Shown one piece after another: positions 32,342 through 41,166 of a stretch of DNA of 64,000 nt. Under the pieces are notes generated by a model. It made no database searches, was not told the DNA's origin, and saw only the letters and a program-made list of their open reading frames with translations. A program made the translations under genes and the position numbers. The DNA is taken from contig NZ_MKVA01000011.1 in assembly GCF_001899075.1 (NCBI RefSeq), forward strand, positions 434,001 through 498,000. Direction: 5' to 3'. Each line of letters starts with the position of its first letter. The first letter of the stretch is position 1. This stretch comes from Devosia sp. 67-54 (GTDB lineage Bacteria; Pseudomonadota; Alphaproteobacteria; Rhizobiales; Devosiaceae).

Positions 32342-33527
32342 ATGCCGCCTCGTCGACCGGAGCTGCATCCTGGCCGCGGGCTACGACGATCTGCTCGCCG
32401 TCGGCCAGACCGTCGAGCACCTGCGCCATCGTGCCGTCGGTAAGCCCGATCTCGACTAGCCGATCCTCGGAGATGCCATCGGTGGTATGGACCTGCACGT
32501 GATAGCGCCCATCGCTCTCCCGCGCGCCGAGTGCCTCCACGGGAACGAGTGACACGTTCTGCGCAGCGGCCAGTACGATATGGACCTGGGCCGTCATCAT
32601 TGGCCGCAGCCGGTTGTCCGCGTTGGACACCTCGAATATGCCGTTGTAGTAGACCGCCGTTCCTACGGGGTTGGAAGCGCTCTGCGCATCTGAGACAACC
32701 GAGGCCGGCGCCGGCTCGATCTCGCTGAGCGCGGCTTCGTGGCGTGTCTGGCGATCTCCCAGCACCGTGAACCAGACTTTCTGGCCGGTGGCGACGCGGC
32801 TGATATCGGCCTCCGAAATCTGCACCTTCACCGCCATGGTCGCGAGTTGCGCCAGAACGACGATGACGGGTGCGGACTGGCTCGAATTGAGAGTCTGCCC
32901 CTGCTTGGTCACGACAGAGATCACCGTGCCGTCGATGGGAGCGACGATGCGGGTGTATCCGAGATTGGCCTTGGCGTTCTCGAGCTCGACGGCGGCCTGG
33001 GCGATCTGCGCATCGAGCGCGGCGACTTCCGCCTGGAGTGCCAGGAACCCTGCTTGGGCGGCTTCCAGGTCCGCCTGCGAGGTGGCCTTTTGCGCCAGCA
33101 GATCCTGCTGCCGCTGGTAGACCAGGTCGGCTTGCTGCAACTGCGCGCGCCGCGCCCGACGCTGGGCCTCGACGTTGGCGAGGGACGCCTCGGCGACGCG
33201 CAGGGCATTCCGTTGCGCGGTGTCGTCAATCTCGGCGATGAGATCGCCGGCCTTGACGCTCTGGCCGAGTCGCACGTGCAGACTCTTGATCTGGCCCGAA
33301 GCCTGGGCGCCGACGCTAAGCATGCGCGCGGGCTGCAGGATGCCGGCCGCGAGCACGTCCTGTTCGATGGCGCCCCGGTGCACCACTGCCGTTAGGACCG
33401 CGGATTCCGGGGGGCGCGCGAAATAGGCGGCCGCGGCACCGACGCCCGCGACCAGCACGACGCAGGACCCGGCGATGGCGACCGGCCTGATGAGCCTGCC
33501 AAGTCGTCCTGGCCTAGGGCGCGGCAT
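32334..33527 (-). CDS. macA: MacA-type periplasmic adaptor (HlyD family)
   Basis: A 397-residue membrane-fusion protein. The single N-terminal anchor (IRPVAIAGSCVVLVAGVGAA) is followed by a split lipoyl domain around a long coiled-coil hairpin (about residues 100-185, rich in Ala, Gln and Arg), a beta-barrel domain and a membrane-proximal domain. It joins MacB to the outer-membrane duct. The ATG at 33527 has an excellent GAGGTAA site; an upstream in-frame ATG at 33569 lacks one. The operon reads away from a BaeSR-like pair, which likely regulates it. Confidence 0.94.
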   Translation of the reverse strand: MPRPRPGRLGRLIRPVAIAGSCVVLVAGVGAAAAYFARPPESAVLTAVVHRGAIEQDVLAAGILQPARMLSVGAQASGQIKSLHVRLGQSVKAGDLIAEIDDTAQRNALRVAEASLANVEAQRRARRAQLQQADLVYQRQQDLLAQKATSQADLEAAQAGFLALQAEVAALDAQIAQAAVELENAKANLGYTRIVAPIDGTVISVVTKQGQTLNSSQSAPVIVVLAQLATMAVKVQISEADISRVATGQKVWFTVLGDRQTRHEAALSEIEPAPASVVSDAQSASNPVGTAVYYNGIFEVSNADNRLRPMMTAQVHIVLAAAQNVSLVPVEALGARESDGRYHVQVHTTDGISEDRLVEIGLTDGTMAQVLDGLADGEQIVVARGQDAAPVDEAAFG

Positions 33528-33804
33528 GATGTTACCTCGATTGAATACGATCGTTCTGTCCGTTGACATGGACGGCGCAGAGAGAGCGGGGCTCGTCTAC
33601 ACAGCTTGGGGCTGTCCTCGGCACGCAGGGCCGGTGTCGTGGGGCGCCTGCGTCCAAGACCGCTCTCTCTGCAAGGGCAGCAATGACCTTCGTCCGGCCA
33701 CAATCCGTGCATGGAACATGGAGGTTTGGTGGAGCGGGACCTGCGCCCATTTACCCGTTGCCGGCAGGTGCTATGTGTCCGGTCGGACACCGCTGTGGGA
33801 CGCC
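33528..33804. other. Divergent promoter region, efflux operon / two-component pair
   Basis: 277 bases between the macA start and the response regulator start. A TTGACA is present at 33563-33568 on the plus strand, without a convincing -10 box. No clear repeated operator was recognised. The regulator's target site should be here if the pair controls the pump. Confidence 0.35.
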
Positions 33805-34500
33805 ATGTACAACGCCCTGATCCTGATCATCGAGGACGAGCCCGAGATCGCCGACATTCTGCGCGGCTACCTCGATCGGGAGGGGTTCCGCACCGTCTGC
33901 GCGGCCGACGGCAACACCGGTATCGCTCATCACCTGCGGCTCAAGCCCGACCTCGTACTGCTCGACGTAAAGCTGCCGGGACCGGATGGCTTCGACGTCC
34001 TTGCCGCTATCAGGCGCCAGGGCGAAACGCCGGTGATAATGGTCACTGCGCTGGGAGAAGACCTCGACAAGTTGCAGGCATTGCGCATCGGCGCCGACGA
34101 CTACGTGGTCAAACCCTTCAATCCCCTCGAGGTGGTAGCGCGGACCAAGGCGGTGTTGCGCCGGACCAATGCGGCACTGGCCGACAAGGTCCTGCGGGTC
34201 GGCTCGCTCGTCGTCGACGCGACCGCTCACCAGGCCTATGTGACTTCAGCGACCGGCAACCTGGCGCTCGATCTGACCAGGACCGAGTTCCGTCTGCTCG
34301 AGCATATGGCGCACTTTCCGCGCCGCGCCTTCGAGCGCAGCGAACTCGTCGACGCCTGCCTGCCCGAGGGAGATGCCCTCGAGCGCACCGTCGACAGCCA
34401 TATGAGCAATTTGCGCCGCAAGCTCGCTTCGGCAGGAGCGGGGGAGCTGCTGAGCGGCGTGCGCGGCGTCGGCTACCGCCTGGGAACCGTCAATGGCTAG
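33805..34500 (+). CDS. BaeR-like response regulator (OmpR family)
   Basis: A 231-residue DNA-binding response regulator. The receiver has the acidic pocket Glu10-Asp11, phospho-acceptor Asp54 (LLDVKLPGPDG) and the switch Lys in YVVKPFNP. The C-terminal winged helix is of the OmpR type (FRLLEHMAHFPRRAF and DSHMSNLRRKL). The ATG at 33805 puts the receiver at the N-terminus; the frame is open further upstream without homology. It overlaps the sensor kinase gene by eight bases. The obvious target is the divergent macAB operon. Confidence 0.93.
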   Translation: MYNALILIIEDEPEIADILRGYLDREGFRTVCAADGNTGIAHHLRLKPDLVLLDVKLPGPDGFDVLAAIRRQGETPVIMVTALGEDLDKLQALRIGADDYVVKPFNPLEVVARTKAVLRRTNAALADKVLRVGSLVVDATAHQAYVTSATGNLALDLTRTEFRLLEHMAHFPRRAFERSELVDACLPEGDALERTVDSHMSNLRRKLASAGAGELLSGVRGVGYRLGTVNG

Positions 34501-35590
34501 AACAACGCTGCAGATACGGATCACTCTCGCCATGCTCGCCGTGGCGCTCGTCACCGGCGGAGCGGCTGCCTTTGGGCCGTATCTCTACTATACCTTACTG
34601 GACTGGCTGTATCCCAATCTGTGGGGAGACGATGCCTGGACGTTCGGCGACTATCTGGTGTTCGCTGCACCGATCGTTCTGGGGCTGGCGATCGCGGTCG
34701 CGCTGGGATGGCGCGTTGCGAAAGGTATCGCTCGGCCCGTCGAGGAGGTGGCCGAAGCGGCGCGCGCGATCGCCGCGGGGGATTTTCATGCACGCGCCGG
34801 ACACGAGCGCCGTGGTTCCGGCGAGACCGAGAGCCTTGTCGCCGATTTCAATAGCATGGCCGATCGGCTCGAGCAGGCGGAGGCGGAGTTGCGATACTCC
34901 AACTCCGCCATCGCGCACGAACTCAGAACGCCGCTGACGATCCTGCGTGGCCGTCTGCAGGGGTTGGCCGACGGCGTCTTTCAGGCCGATTCCCAGCTTT
35001 ATGGCAGGTTGACCCAGCACGTGGAGGATCTGTCTCGTCTGGTCGAAGACCTGCGGACGCTCGGCCTGTTCTCGGCGGGCCAGATCGAGCTTCGCCTCGA
35101 AGTCATCGATCTGGCTGAGGAGGCGGCGAAGGTCGTCGAGATGATGGAACCGGACCTTGCAGTGGCGGGCGTCGAGGTGCATGCCCATTTCGTACCTGCC
35201 TACGTGCGGGGGGATGGTGCGAGACTTCGGCAGGCGCTGCTCGCCCTGCTCGACAACGCTCGTCGCTACGCAGGAGCGGGTATTCTCACTGTCGGAACCA
35301 GGGTCGAAACTGCGCAGGTCGTACTTTATTGCACGGACTTCGGTCCCGGGCTCCCCAAAGGTGCGGAGAGCAGGGTCTTCGATCGCTTCTGGAGGGGCGA
35401 CGAGTCTCGCTCGCGCGCCAGCGGTGGATCTGGCCTGGGCCTCGCGGTCGTGCGAGCGGTAGCGCGGGCGCACCAGGGCGACGCGCTCGCCTATTCGCGC
35501 CCCGGCGCCGGAACGACCGTCGAAATTCGCCTGCCTCTAGCCGACCAGGCGGCAGTCGAGGCCCAGGCAGCGCAGGTGGGCCGCGGCTGA
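34493..35590 (+). CDS. BaeS-like sensor histidine kinase
   Basis: A 365-residue membrane kinase. There are two transmembrane helices (about residues 10-32 and 55-75) with only a short periplasmic loop (YPNLWGDDAW), then HAMP (about 76-128), HisKA with phospho-His142 in AIAHELRTPLT, and an HATPase domain (LDNARRYAG, DFGPGLP, GSGLGLAVV). The short loop suggests it senses an intramembrane signal such as envelope stress or drugs within the membrane. Its partner is the overlapping regulator upstream. Confidence 0.93.
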   Translation: MARTTLQIRITLAMLAVALVTGGAAAFGPYLYYTLLDWLYPNLWGDDAWTFGDYLVFAAPIVLGLAIAVALGWRVAKGIARPVEEVAEAARAIAAGDFHARAGHERRGSGETESLVADFNSMADRLEQAEAELRYSNSAIAHELRTPLTILRGRLQGLADGVFQADSQLYGRLTQHVEDLSRLVEDLRTLGLFSAGQIELRLEVIDLAEEAAKVVEMMEPDLAVAGVEVHAHFVPAYVRGDGARLRQALLALLDNARRYAGAGILTVGTRVETAQVVLYCTDFGPGLPKGAESRVFDRFWRGDESRSRASGGSGLGLAVVRAVARAHQGDALAYSRPGAGTTVEIRLPLADQAAVEAQAAQVGRG

Positions 35591-35968
35591 TGCGAGGCCG
35601 CAGGCGGGGAGCGCCCCGCCGGACCATGGACGCTCCATAAACGCACGGATGCGCGGGAGCCGACCAGGAGGCCTTTCACAGCTCTCGACGAAACCTGCAT
35701 CATTTCTGGATCGCCTCTGGCGTCTCACACGCTTGGAGTTATCGGGCGTTGCCGCGCTGTGTGCACTCCCGCCGTGACCGCGGAAAACTCCATGTGAGAC
35801 AGATCGTTGAAAAGAAGACGCGTATGAGCAAGCTGCTCGAAGACTGTGCCGGTCGCCGCTGGAGCGGCCGGTGGGCGCCGGCTGCTGGCTGCGAGCCGCG
35901 CTCGGCATCAATGCGACCGCTGGGCGAAGGCAAGGCCCCAACGGCGCAGATTCATAGCGTGTGACATC
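35591..35968. other. Intergenic, no gene recognised
   Basis: 378 bases without a supported gene. Open frames here lack ribosome sites and family motifs. The response regulator downstream starts at a GTG at 35969; no clear promoter boxes were found. Confidence 0.4.
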
Positions 35969-36637
35969 GTGCGCATCATGGTTGTGCAGCAGGATCGCGA
36001 AGCGGCCGACTACATCCGCCACGGGCTGATGCAGGCCGGCCACGTGGTCGACAGCCTGCGCAACGGACTCGATGCTCTGGTTCACGGCACGTCGTCGAGT
36101 TTCGATCTCGTCATCGTGGACCGCGAGCTTCCGGATCTGGATGGCGTATCGCTGGTCAGGGGCTTGCGTGCTGCGGGGCTGTCGATCCCGGTGCTCTTCG
36201 TGGCGGCGGGCAACGTTCAGGATCGGGTGGAGGGTCTGCAGGCCGGCGGCGACGACTATCTCGTAAAGCCCTTTTCCTTCCTGGAGCTCCTGGCACGTGT
36301 AACGGCGCTCGGACGGCGCCCGCCACAACGCGTCGAACAGGTCGTGCTTCACATTGCCGACCTCGAGTTCGACATGTTGCGGCGGACCTGCCGTCGGGCC
36401 GAAACCAACATTCATCTGTTGCCGAGGGAGACCAGGTTGCTGGAATACATGATGCTCAACAAAGGGCGAGTGCTGCCACGAAGCCTGCTGCTTGAGCGGG
36501 TCTGGGACGCTCACTTCGATCCGCAAACCAGCGTGGTGGAAACGCATATCAGCCGGCTGCGGGCGAAGGTCGATCGTCCGTTTTCACATCAGCTGATTCA
36601 TACAATCCGGCAGACGGGTTATGCGATCTACGAATAA
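35969..36637 (+). CDS. Atypical OmpR-family response regulator (orphan)
   Basis: A 222-residue receiver plus winged-helix protein. The GTG at 35969 gives the usual beginning MRIMVVQQDREAADYI. The acceptor Asp51 (VIVDRELPD) and switch Lys (LVKPFS) remain, but the acidic pocket that binds Mg2+, normally Glu-Asp, is Gln7-Gln8. The DNA-binding part is intact (LPRETRLLEYMMLNKGRVLP, ETHISRLRAKVD). No kinase gene lies next to it. It may work without classical phosphorylation or in a locked state. It lies between the BaeSR-like pair and an ABC exporter, which it may control. Confidence 0.88.
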   Translation: MRIMVVQQDREAADYIRHGLMQAGHVVDSLRNGLDALVHGTSSSFDLVIVDRELPDLDGVSLVRGLRAAGLSIPVLFVAAGNVQDRVEGLQAGGDDYLVKPFSFLELLARVTALGRRPPQRVEQVVLHIADLEFDMLRRTCRRAETNIHLLPRETRLLEYMMLNKGRVLPRSLLLERVWDAHFDPQTSVVETHISRLRAKVDRPFSHQLIHTIRQTGYAIYE

Positions 36638-36762
36638 TGGCTTGCGCGGGCCGGACGGTCGGCGGAGTTGCGACCATTGTGCGCCAACAACGGTCGCCCT
36701 CCGAGCCAGCCGGCGACCGCTAATGGCCGTCGGCCGATCGGCGTACTACGCGGCGAGCAGCG

Positions 36763-38526
36763 TCACGACCGTACGAGAGCGGCGTACCTTCCGCGGCGGC
36801 CGAGCAGTTCGTCATGCGTACCGCGCTCGACAAGCCGCCCCCGATCGAGGACGACGATCTGGTCGGCATCGCGCACGGTAGAGATGCGATGGGCGATGGT
36901 GACGATCGTGCGCCCCCTCGACCGGGCGAGCGCCGCAACGATCGCCTCTTCGGTCTGCACGTCGAGCGCACTGGTGGCCTCGTCGAGGAGGAGAATGGCC
37001 GGATCGCGCAGCAGGACGCGGGCAAGAGCCAGCCGTTGTTTCTCCCCGCCCGACAGGCGGTACCCCCGCTCTCCGACCAGTGTGTCGTAGCCGGAGGGAA
37101 GCGTGGCGATGAGGCCGGCAATCTGAGCCGCCTCCGCCGCGACCCTGACGTCCGCGTCGCTCGCCTCGGGACGTCCAAAGCGAATGTTCTCTGCAATGGT
37201 CGTGTGCAATAGGAACGGCTCCTGCGGCACCACGCCTAAGATGCCTGCCAGTTGCTCTCCCGTCATGTCGCGCACGTCCATACCGTCCAGCTGGATGCTC
37301 CCGCTGTCGACGTCGTAGAGCCGCGCCAGCAGATAGCCCAGCGTGGTTTTCCCCGATCCAGTCGCGCCGACGATACCCAGGTGCGTTCCGGCCGGGATGT
37401 CGATCGAGACGTTGGTCAGCGCAGGGGGAACTGCCTTGTCGTAGGCGAAGCTTACATTGGCAATACGGATCGCGCCGGCCATGTGGCTTCGCTCGATAGT
37501 GGCAGGCCGTTTTGGCTCAAGGATATCGGGCTGTGTGTCGAAATACTCGAACACTCGTGTCATCAGCGCCCGGGCGGAGCGCAGCTGTTGACCGGACTCG
37601 AGCAACTCGACGAAAGGCCACAGAAGCTGCTCCTGCAGCGCGATCAGCGCCACGAGCGTTCCGATCGTGACCGGGTTCACCTGATGCATCAATGCGCCGC
37701 CGAGCATCAGCGTCGACGCCGGCAGGATTGCCGGCACGAAGAAGACCAGGGACCACAGCCAGTGTCCACGTGTCATGGCCTCGACCTCGAGTCGCGCGAC
37801 GTCGCCGGACGTGGCCGCAAATCGCTCCGCCAATGCCTTCCGGCGGCCGCTCGTGCGAGCGAGGATGATGCCGGACACCGACAGAAACTCCATGGCCATC
37901 GACGACAGATCCGCCAGGCGCATCTGCCGTTGATAGGCGATCTTCTCCCGAAGGGCGGAGACGCGATGAGCGATCCAGGTCGTCGGCGGTATGGCCGCGA
38001 AAGACAACAGCGCCAACCGCCAGTCCAGCGCGAGCATGGCGATCGCGGTTGTTGCAAGCACCCCTATGCTGCGAATGAGGTCGGTTGCGGTGTTGGTCAC
38101 GACGGCCTGCAGCCCCCCGATGTCGTTCGCGATGCGAGACTGGATCTCGCCGCTTCGATGGCTCGTGAAGAAAGACAGCGACAGCGACTGAAGATGACCG
38201 TAGAGGCGCGACCGAAGATCGTGCATGACGGCCTGACCGGTTCGTGCAGACAGTTCGATCTGAAACACGTGCAGTACACTCGCGACCGCGGCGACTGCAA
38301 CCGAGCCGCCAGTGAGTACAGCGAGCAGCAGCATGTTTCGTTCGGGCAGCGCCTCGTCGATGATGGCTCGCAGCAGGAACGGAGAGGCGATCTCTATGAC
38401 GGCACCGAGCGCCAGCAAGGACAGCAGCGCCACGACGACGGGCCAATGCGGTCGGAACAGTCTCAGTATGCGCCGCAGCGACACATGCTGAGCGACAAGG
38501 TCCTCATAGGAATGATCGTCTGACAA
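36763..38526 (-). CDS. MsbA-like ABC exporter (fused permease-ATPase)
   Basis: A 587-residue half-transporter that would act as a homodimer. Six membrane helices span about residues 25-330. The ATPase domain has Walker A GATGSGKTT, signature LSGGEKQR, Walker B ILLLDEATSALD and the H-loop His in IAHRIS. It exports lipids, peptides or drugs; the substrate cannot be predicted. It stands alone, convergent with the orphan response regulator. A long open frame on the other strand is a shadow. Confidence 0.93.
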   Translation of the reverse strand: MSDDHSYEDLVAQHVSLRRILRLFRPHWPVVVALLSLLALGAVIEIASPFLLRAIIDEALPERNMLLLAVLTGGSVAVAAVASVLHVFQIELSARTGQAVMHDLRSRLYGHLQSLSLSFFTSHRSGEIQSRIANDIGGLQAVVTNTATDLIRSIGVLATTAIAMLALDWRLALLSFAAIPPTTWIAHRVSALREKIAYQRQMRLADLSSMAMEFLSVSGIILARTSGRRKALAERFAATSGDVARLEVEAMTRGHWLWSLVFFVPAILPASTLMLGGALMHQVNPVTIGTLVALIALQEQLLWPFVELLESGQQLRSARALMTRVFEYFDTQPDILEPKRPATIERSHMAGAIRIANVSFAYDKAVPPALTNVSIDIPAGTHLGIVGATGSGKTTLGYLLARLYDVDSGSIQLDGMDVRDMTGEQLAGILGVVPQEPFLLHTTIAENIRFGRPEASDADVRVAAEAAQIAGLIATLPSGYDTLVGERGYRLSGGEKQRLALARVLLRDPAILLLDEATSALDVQTEEAIVAALARSRGRTIVTIAHRISTVRDADQIVVLDRGRLVERGTHDELLGRRGRYAALVRS

Positions 38527-38709
38527 CGTCTCACCTCGATGATCCGGGCCGAGGGATCATCGCGATCCTGCTGGCGGGCCGTGGCCGCTGTCCATGTCGT
38601 CGGTCCAGCCATGGTCGGTGGATGCACCATGGAGGTTGTGTGGAGGGAGTCGGCGCCGGCCGTTGCCGCTTGGAATCGCTCGAGCGATATGCCCGATTGC
38701 ACGTCGGAT

Positions 38710-39948
38710 TCAGAGGAAGAGGGCTTCGGCGATGTAGGAGCCTTCGCGCGGCGCGGGGGGGATGAAGAAAATGGCCGAGCCGATATGCGCGATGTATTCG
38801 TTTAGAGCGTCGGCTGCGCCGAGCCTGGCCTGCAAGGTCTCGAAATGCGCCGGATCGTTCTGGTAGCTGATGAACAGCAGGCCGGCATCGAGCTGACCGA
38901 CGTCGTCAATGCCATCGGTGTAGTTGTAGCCGCGGCGCAGGATGCGGACGCCGTTATTGTTCTCATGCGCGGCGAGGCGGATGTGCGCGGTGGCCGGGAT
39001 GGCGAGTTCACCACCGTTGCGCAAGGCAAAATCCGGTGGATCGAGCTCGTCGCTGCCGCCGAGGGGGGCTCCTGACATCTTGTGCCGACCGAACACCGCG
39101 TTCTGGTGGCTGACGCGGTTGGTGTCCCAATTCTCGATGTGCATTCGGATCTTGCGCACAACCTGATAGGTGCCGCGCTGCTGCCAGGCGGGGCCACCGC
39201 TGGCCCATACGAAGCGGTCGAAATCGGCATCTTCCCTGATGTTGCGGGTGCCGTCCTTGAAGCCCATGAGGTTGCGCGGCGTCGCCTGGCCCTTGCCGGC
39301 CGAGGCGCGGCCGAAGCCCATCACCGTCCAGCGCGTCTTTGCGGCGCCCGTGTCCCGCGCGATGCGGGCGAGGTCTCGGATGGCGTGATAGGCGACCTGC
39401 GGATCGTCGGCGCAGGCCTGCAGCGACAGGTCGCCGCCACAGAGGTTTGGGCGCAGCGCGTCGCTGGGCAACGACGCGAGCTCACGCAGAAGCGGGGGAC
39501 GGTGTGCGTCCAGCCCGAAGCTCTCCGTGAAAAGGCGCGGGCCGAGGCCCACCGTCACCGTCAGCGAGGCGGGCGCGAGATCGAGGGCTTCGCCCGTATC
39601 GAAGCCGACGGCGCTCGGGCGCGTCGGCTCGATCTGGCCGATCGGCTGCCCCTGCATCGCCTGGGCGATGGCGCCCGACCAGCGGGCGAGCAGCACCTGC
39701 AGTTCCGACTTGCCGGAGGTGGTGAGGTCGAACGTCATGAACAGCAGATGGCGCTGCGGCGGCGTGCGGATGCCCGCCTGCTCGCCCGAGCCGTAGAAGT
39801 CGTAGTGCCGGGCAAGGTCGACGATATCGCCCGTGTCGCCGTCCTGGGCCAGGGCGGCGGTGGAGGAAGCGGCGGCGCCGACAGCCGCTCCGACGCTTCC
39901 GGCCGCGGCGCCCAGCAGCAGGCGGCGGCGGGTGACGTTACTGGTCAT
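38710..39948 (-). CDS. efeB: EfeB, Dyp-type haem peroxidase / deferrochelatase
   Basis: A 412-residue periplasmic haem peroxidase exported by Tat: the signal starts with the twin-arginine stretch TRRRLLLGAAAGSVGAAVGA. The Dyp motif GFKDGTRN is around residue 235. In the Efe system it oxidises Fe(II) for uptake by EfeU and can draw iron from haem. It is the last gene of efeU-efeO-efeB, three bases after the efeO stop. Confidence 0.96.
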   Translation of the reverse strand: MTSNVTRRRLLLGAAAGSVGAAVGAAASSTAALAQDGDTGDIVDLARHYDFYGSGEQAGIRTPPQRHLLFMTFDLTTSGKSELQVLLARWSGAIAQAMQGQPIGQIEPTRPSAVGFDTGEALDLAPASLTVTVGLGPRLFTESFGLDAHRPPLLRELASLPSDALRPNLCGGDLSLQACADDPQVAYHAIRDLARIARDTGAAKTRWTVMGFGRASAGKGQATPRNLMGFKDGTRNIREDADFDRFVWASGGPAWQQRGTYQVVRKIRMHIENWDTNRVSHQNAVFGRHKMSGAPLGGSDELDPPDFALRNGGELAIPATAHIRLAAHENNNGVRILRRGYNYTDGIDDVGQLDAGLLFISYQNDPAHFETLQARLGAADALNEYIAHIGSAIFFIPPAPREGSYIAEALFL

Positions 39949-39951
39949 CGA

Positions 39952-41166
39952 TTATCCCGCGGTGGCGACCTTCTCGGCGATTTGCGACAGCGGCTCCTGC
40001 AGGGCCTGTACAGCCTTGCTCAGCGTTGCCGCGTCCGATGCCTTCAGCGCATCGGTATAGAGCTTGTAACCGCCCGGCACAGTCGCGTCGCGATATCCGT
40101 CGAGCATCGTCTTCACATTGGCGAACTGGGTATCGACCTGTTTGGCGAGGTCTGGGTCGATCTTTTTGAGCCCCGGCTCGAGGAAGGCAAAGGCCTGCTG
40201 CGCGCCTTCGACATTGCCGGCGAAGGTGCCGAGGTCGTAGTGGCTGAACGCCTCTTCCTCGCCGGTTATCTTGTTGCTCTGAACCTCTTCCAGCAGGTCG
40301 GCGGCGCCGTTGGCTAGATCCTCGGGCTTGTAGACCAGGGTCTTCACCAGCGTGTCGAGCTTTTCGACATTGTCGGCAAGCTCGGCCACAAGCTTTTTGG
40401 TGTCGTCGGTGATCTGGCCATTCTGGAACAGGTCGCGCTCGATGGCGTGGAAGCCGTGCCAGCCCACCGCGGGGTTGAGGTTCGATTCGCGCATGTCGAT
40501 CAGATAGTCGAGATTGCCGGCATTGTCGGTGGCGGCAAAGCCGGGAAGCACGAAGCCGTCGACGTCGGACTCGATGCGCTCGTAGAACGGACGGGCCAGC
40601 GGGTAGTCGGTCCTGGCCTTGGCGAGATCGCCGGCATCGATGTCAGCCTTCAGTATATTGACGGCGTCGACCATGGCGTCGACCACGCCGTTCACATAGT
40701 TCGCATAGCCCTTGGTGCCTTCGGCCAGGATATCAGCCGTGGTGCCGCTGGGTGCCGGGGCCGCCTCGCCGGTCACGGTGAAATTCTGCATCTCCTGCTG
40801 CGCGCCGGGGCAGTAAATCTGGTAGGTGCCGCCGCCGAGCGTCACAGTGAAGCTGACGCCGGGCAGGCCCGGCGCGAGGTTCTCCTTTTCGCCGAAGATG
40901 CGGTTGTTGCTGAGCAGTTCGACTTCGGTGATCGCCGTCGCCGTCTTGTTGGTGACGGTGAAGGTCACGGGGCCGGCCTGCGCCGTCGCGTAATCGAGCA
41001 CGCAGGTGCCGCCATTGTCGCCGTTGAGCGTGATAGCGACCTGCGCGGCGCCGTTGCTCATCGGGGCGGCAGAGCCGTCCTGCGCAAGGGCGGCTGACGC
41101 GGCGGTGGCAAGCAGCGCGATCGTGCCGCCGACAAGGGCGAGACCACGGGCTGGGTCAATGGACAT
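39952..41166 (-). CDS. efeO: EfeO, periplasmic iron-binding protein
   Basis: A 404-residue secreted protein. A signal peptide (ALVGGTIALLATAASAALA) is followed by a cupredoxin-like domain (to about residue 140, with a CPGAQQEMQNF stretch) and a C-terminal M75-type domain with the conserved WHGFHAIERDLF. It binds ferrous or ferric iron and passes it to EfeU. The ATG at 41166 follows AAGGAG; an in-frame ATG at 41187 is less well placed. It overlaps the efeU 3' end by 11 bases. Confidence 0.96.
   Translation of the reverse strand: MSIDPARGLALVGGTIALLATAASAALAQDGSAAPMSNGAAQVAITLNGDNGGTCVLDYATAQAGPVTFTVTNKTATAITEVELLSNNRIFGEKENLAPGLPGVSFTVTLGGGTYQIYCPGAQQEMQNFTVTGEAAPAPSGTTADILAEGTKGYANYVNGVVDAMVDAVNILKADIDAGDLAKARTDYPLARPFYERIESDVDGFVLPGFAATDNAGNLDYLIDMRESNLNPAVGWHGFHAIERDLFQNGQITDDTKKLVAELADNVEKLDTLVKTLVYKPEDLANGAADLLEEVQSNKITGEEEAFSHYDLGTFAGNVEGAQQAFAFLEPGLKKIDPDLAKQVDTQFANVKTMLDGYRDATVPGGYKLYTDALKASDAATLSKAVQALQEPLSQIAEKVATAG

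Noticed and set aside
37252-38523. 423-codon frame antisense to the MsbA-like exporter
   Set aside because: Composition of a shadow frame (Arg/Gln/His-rich) and no motifs.
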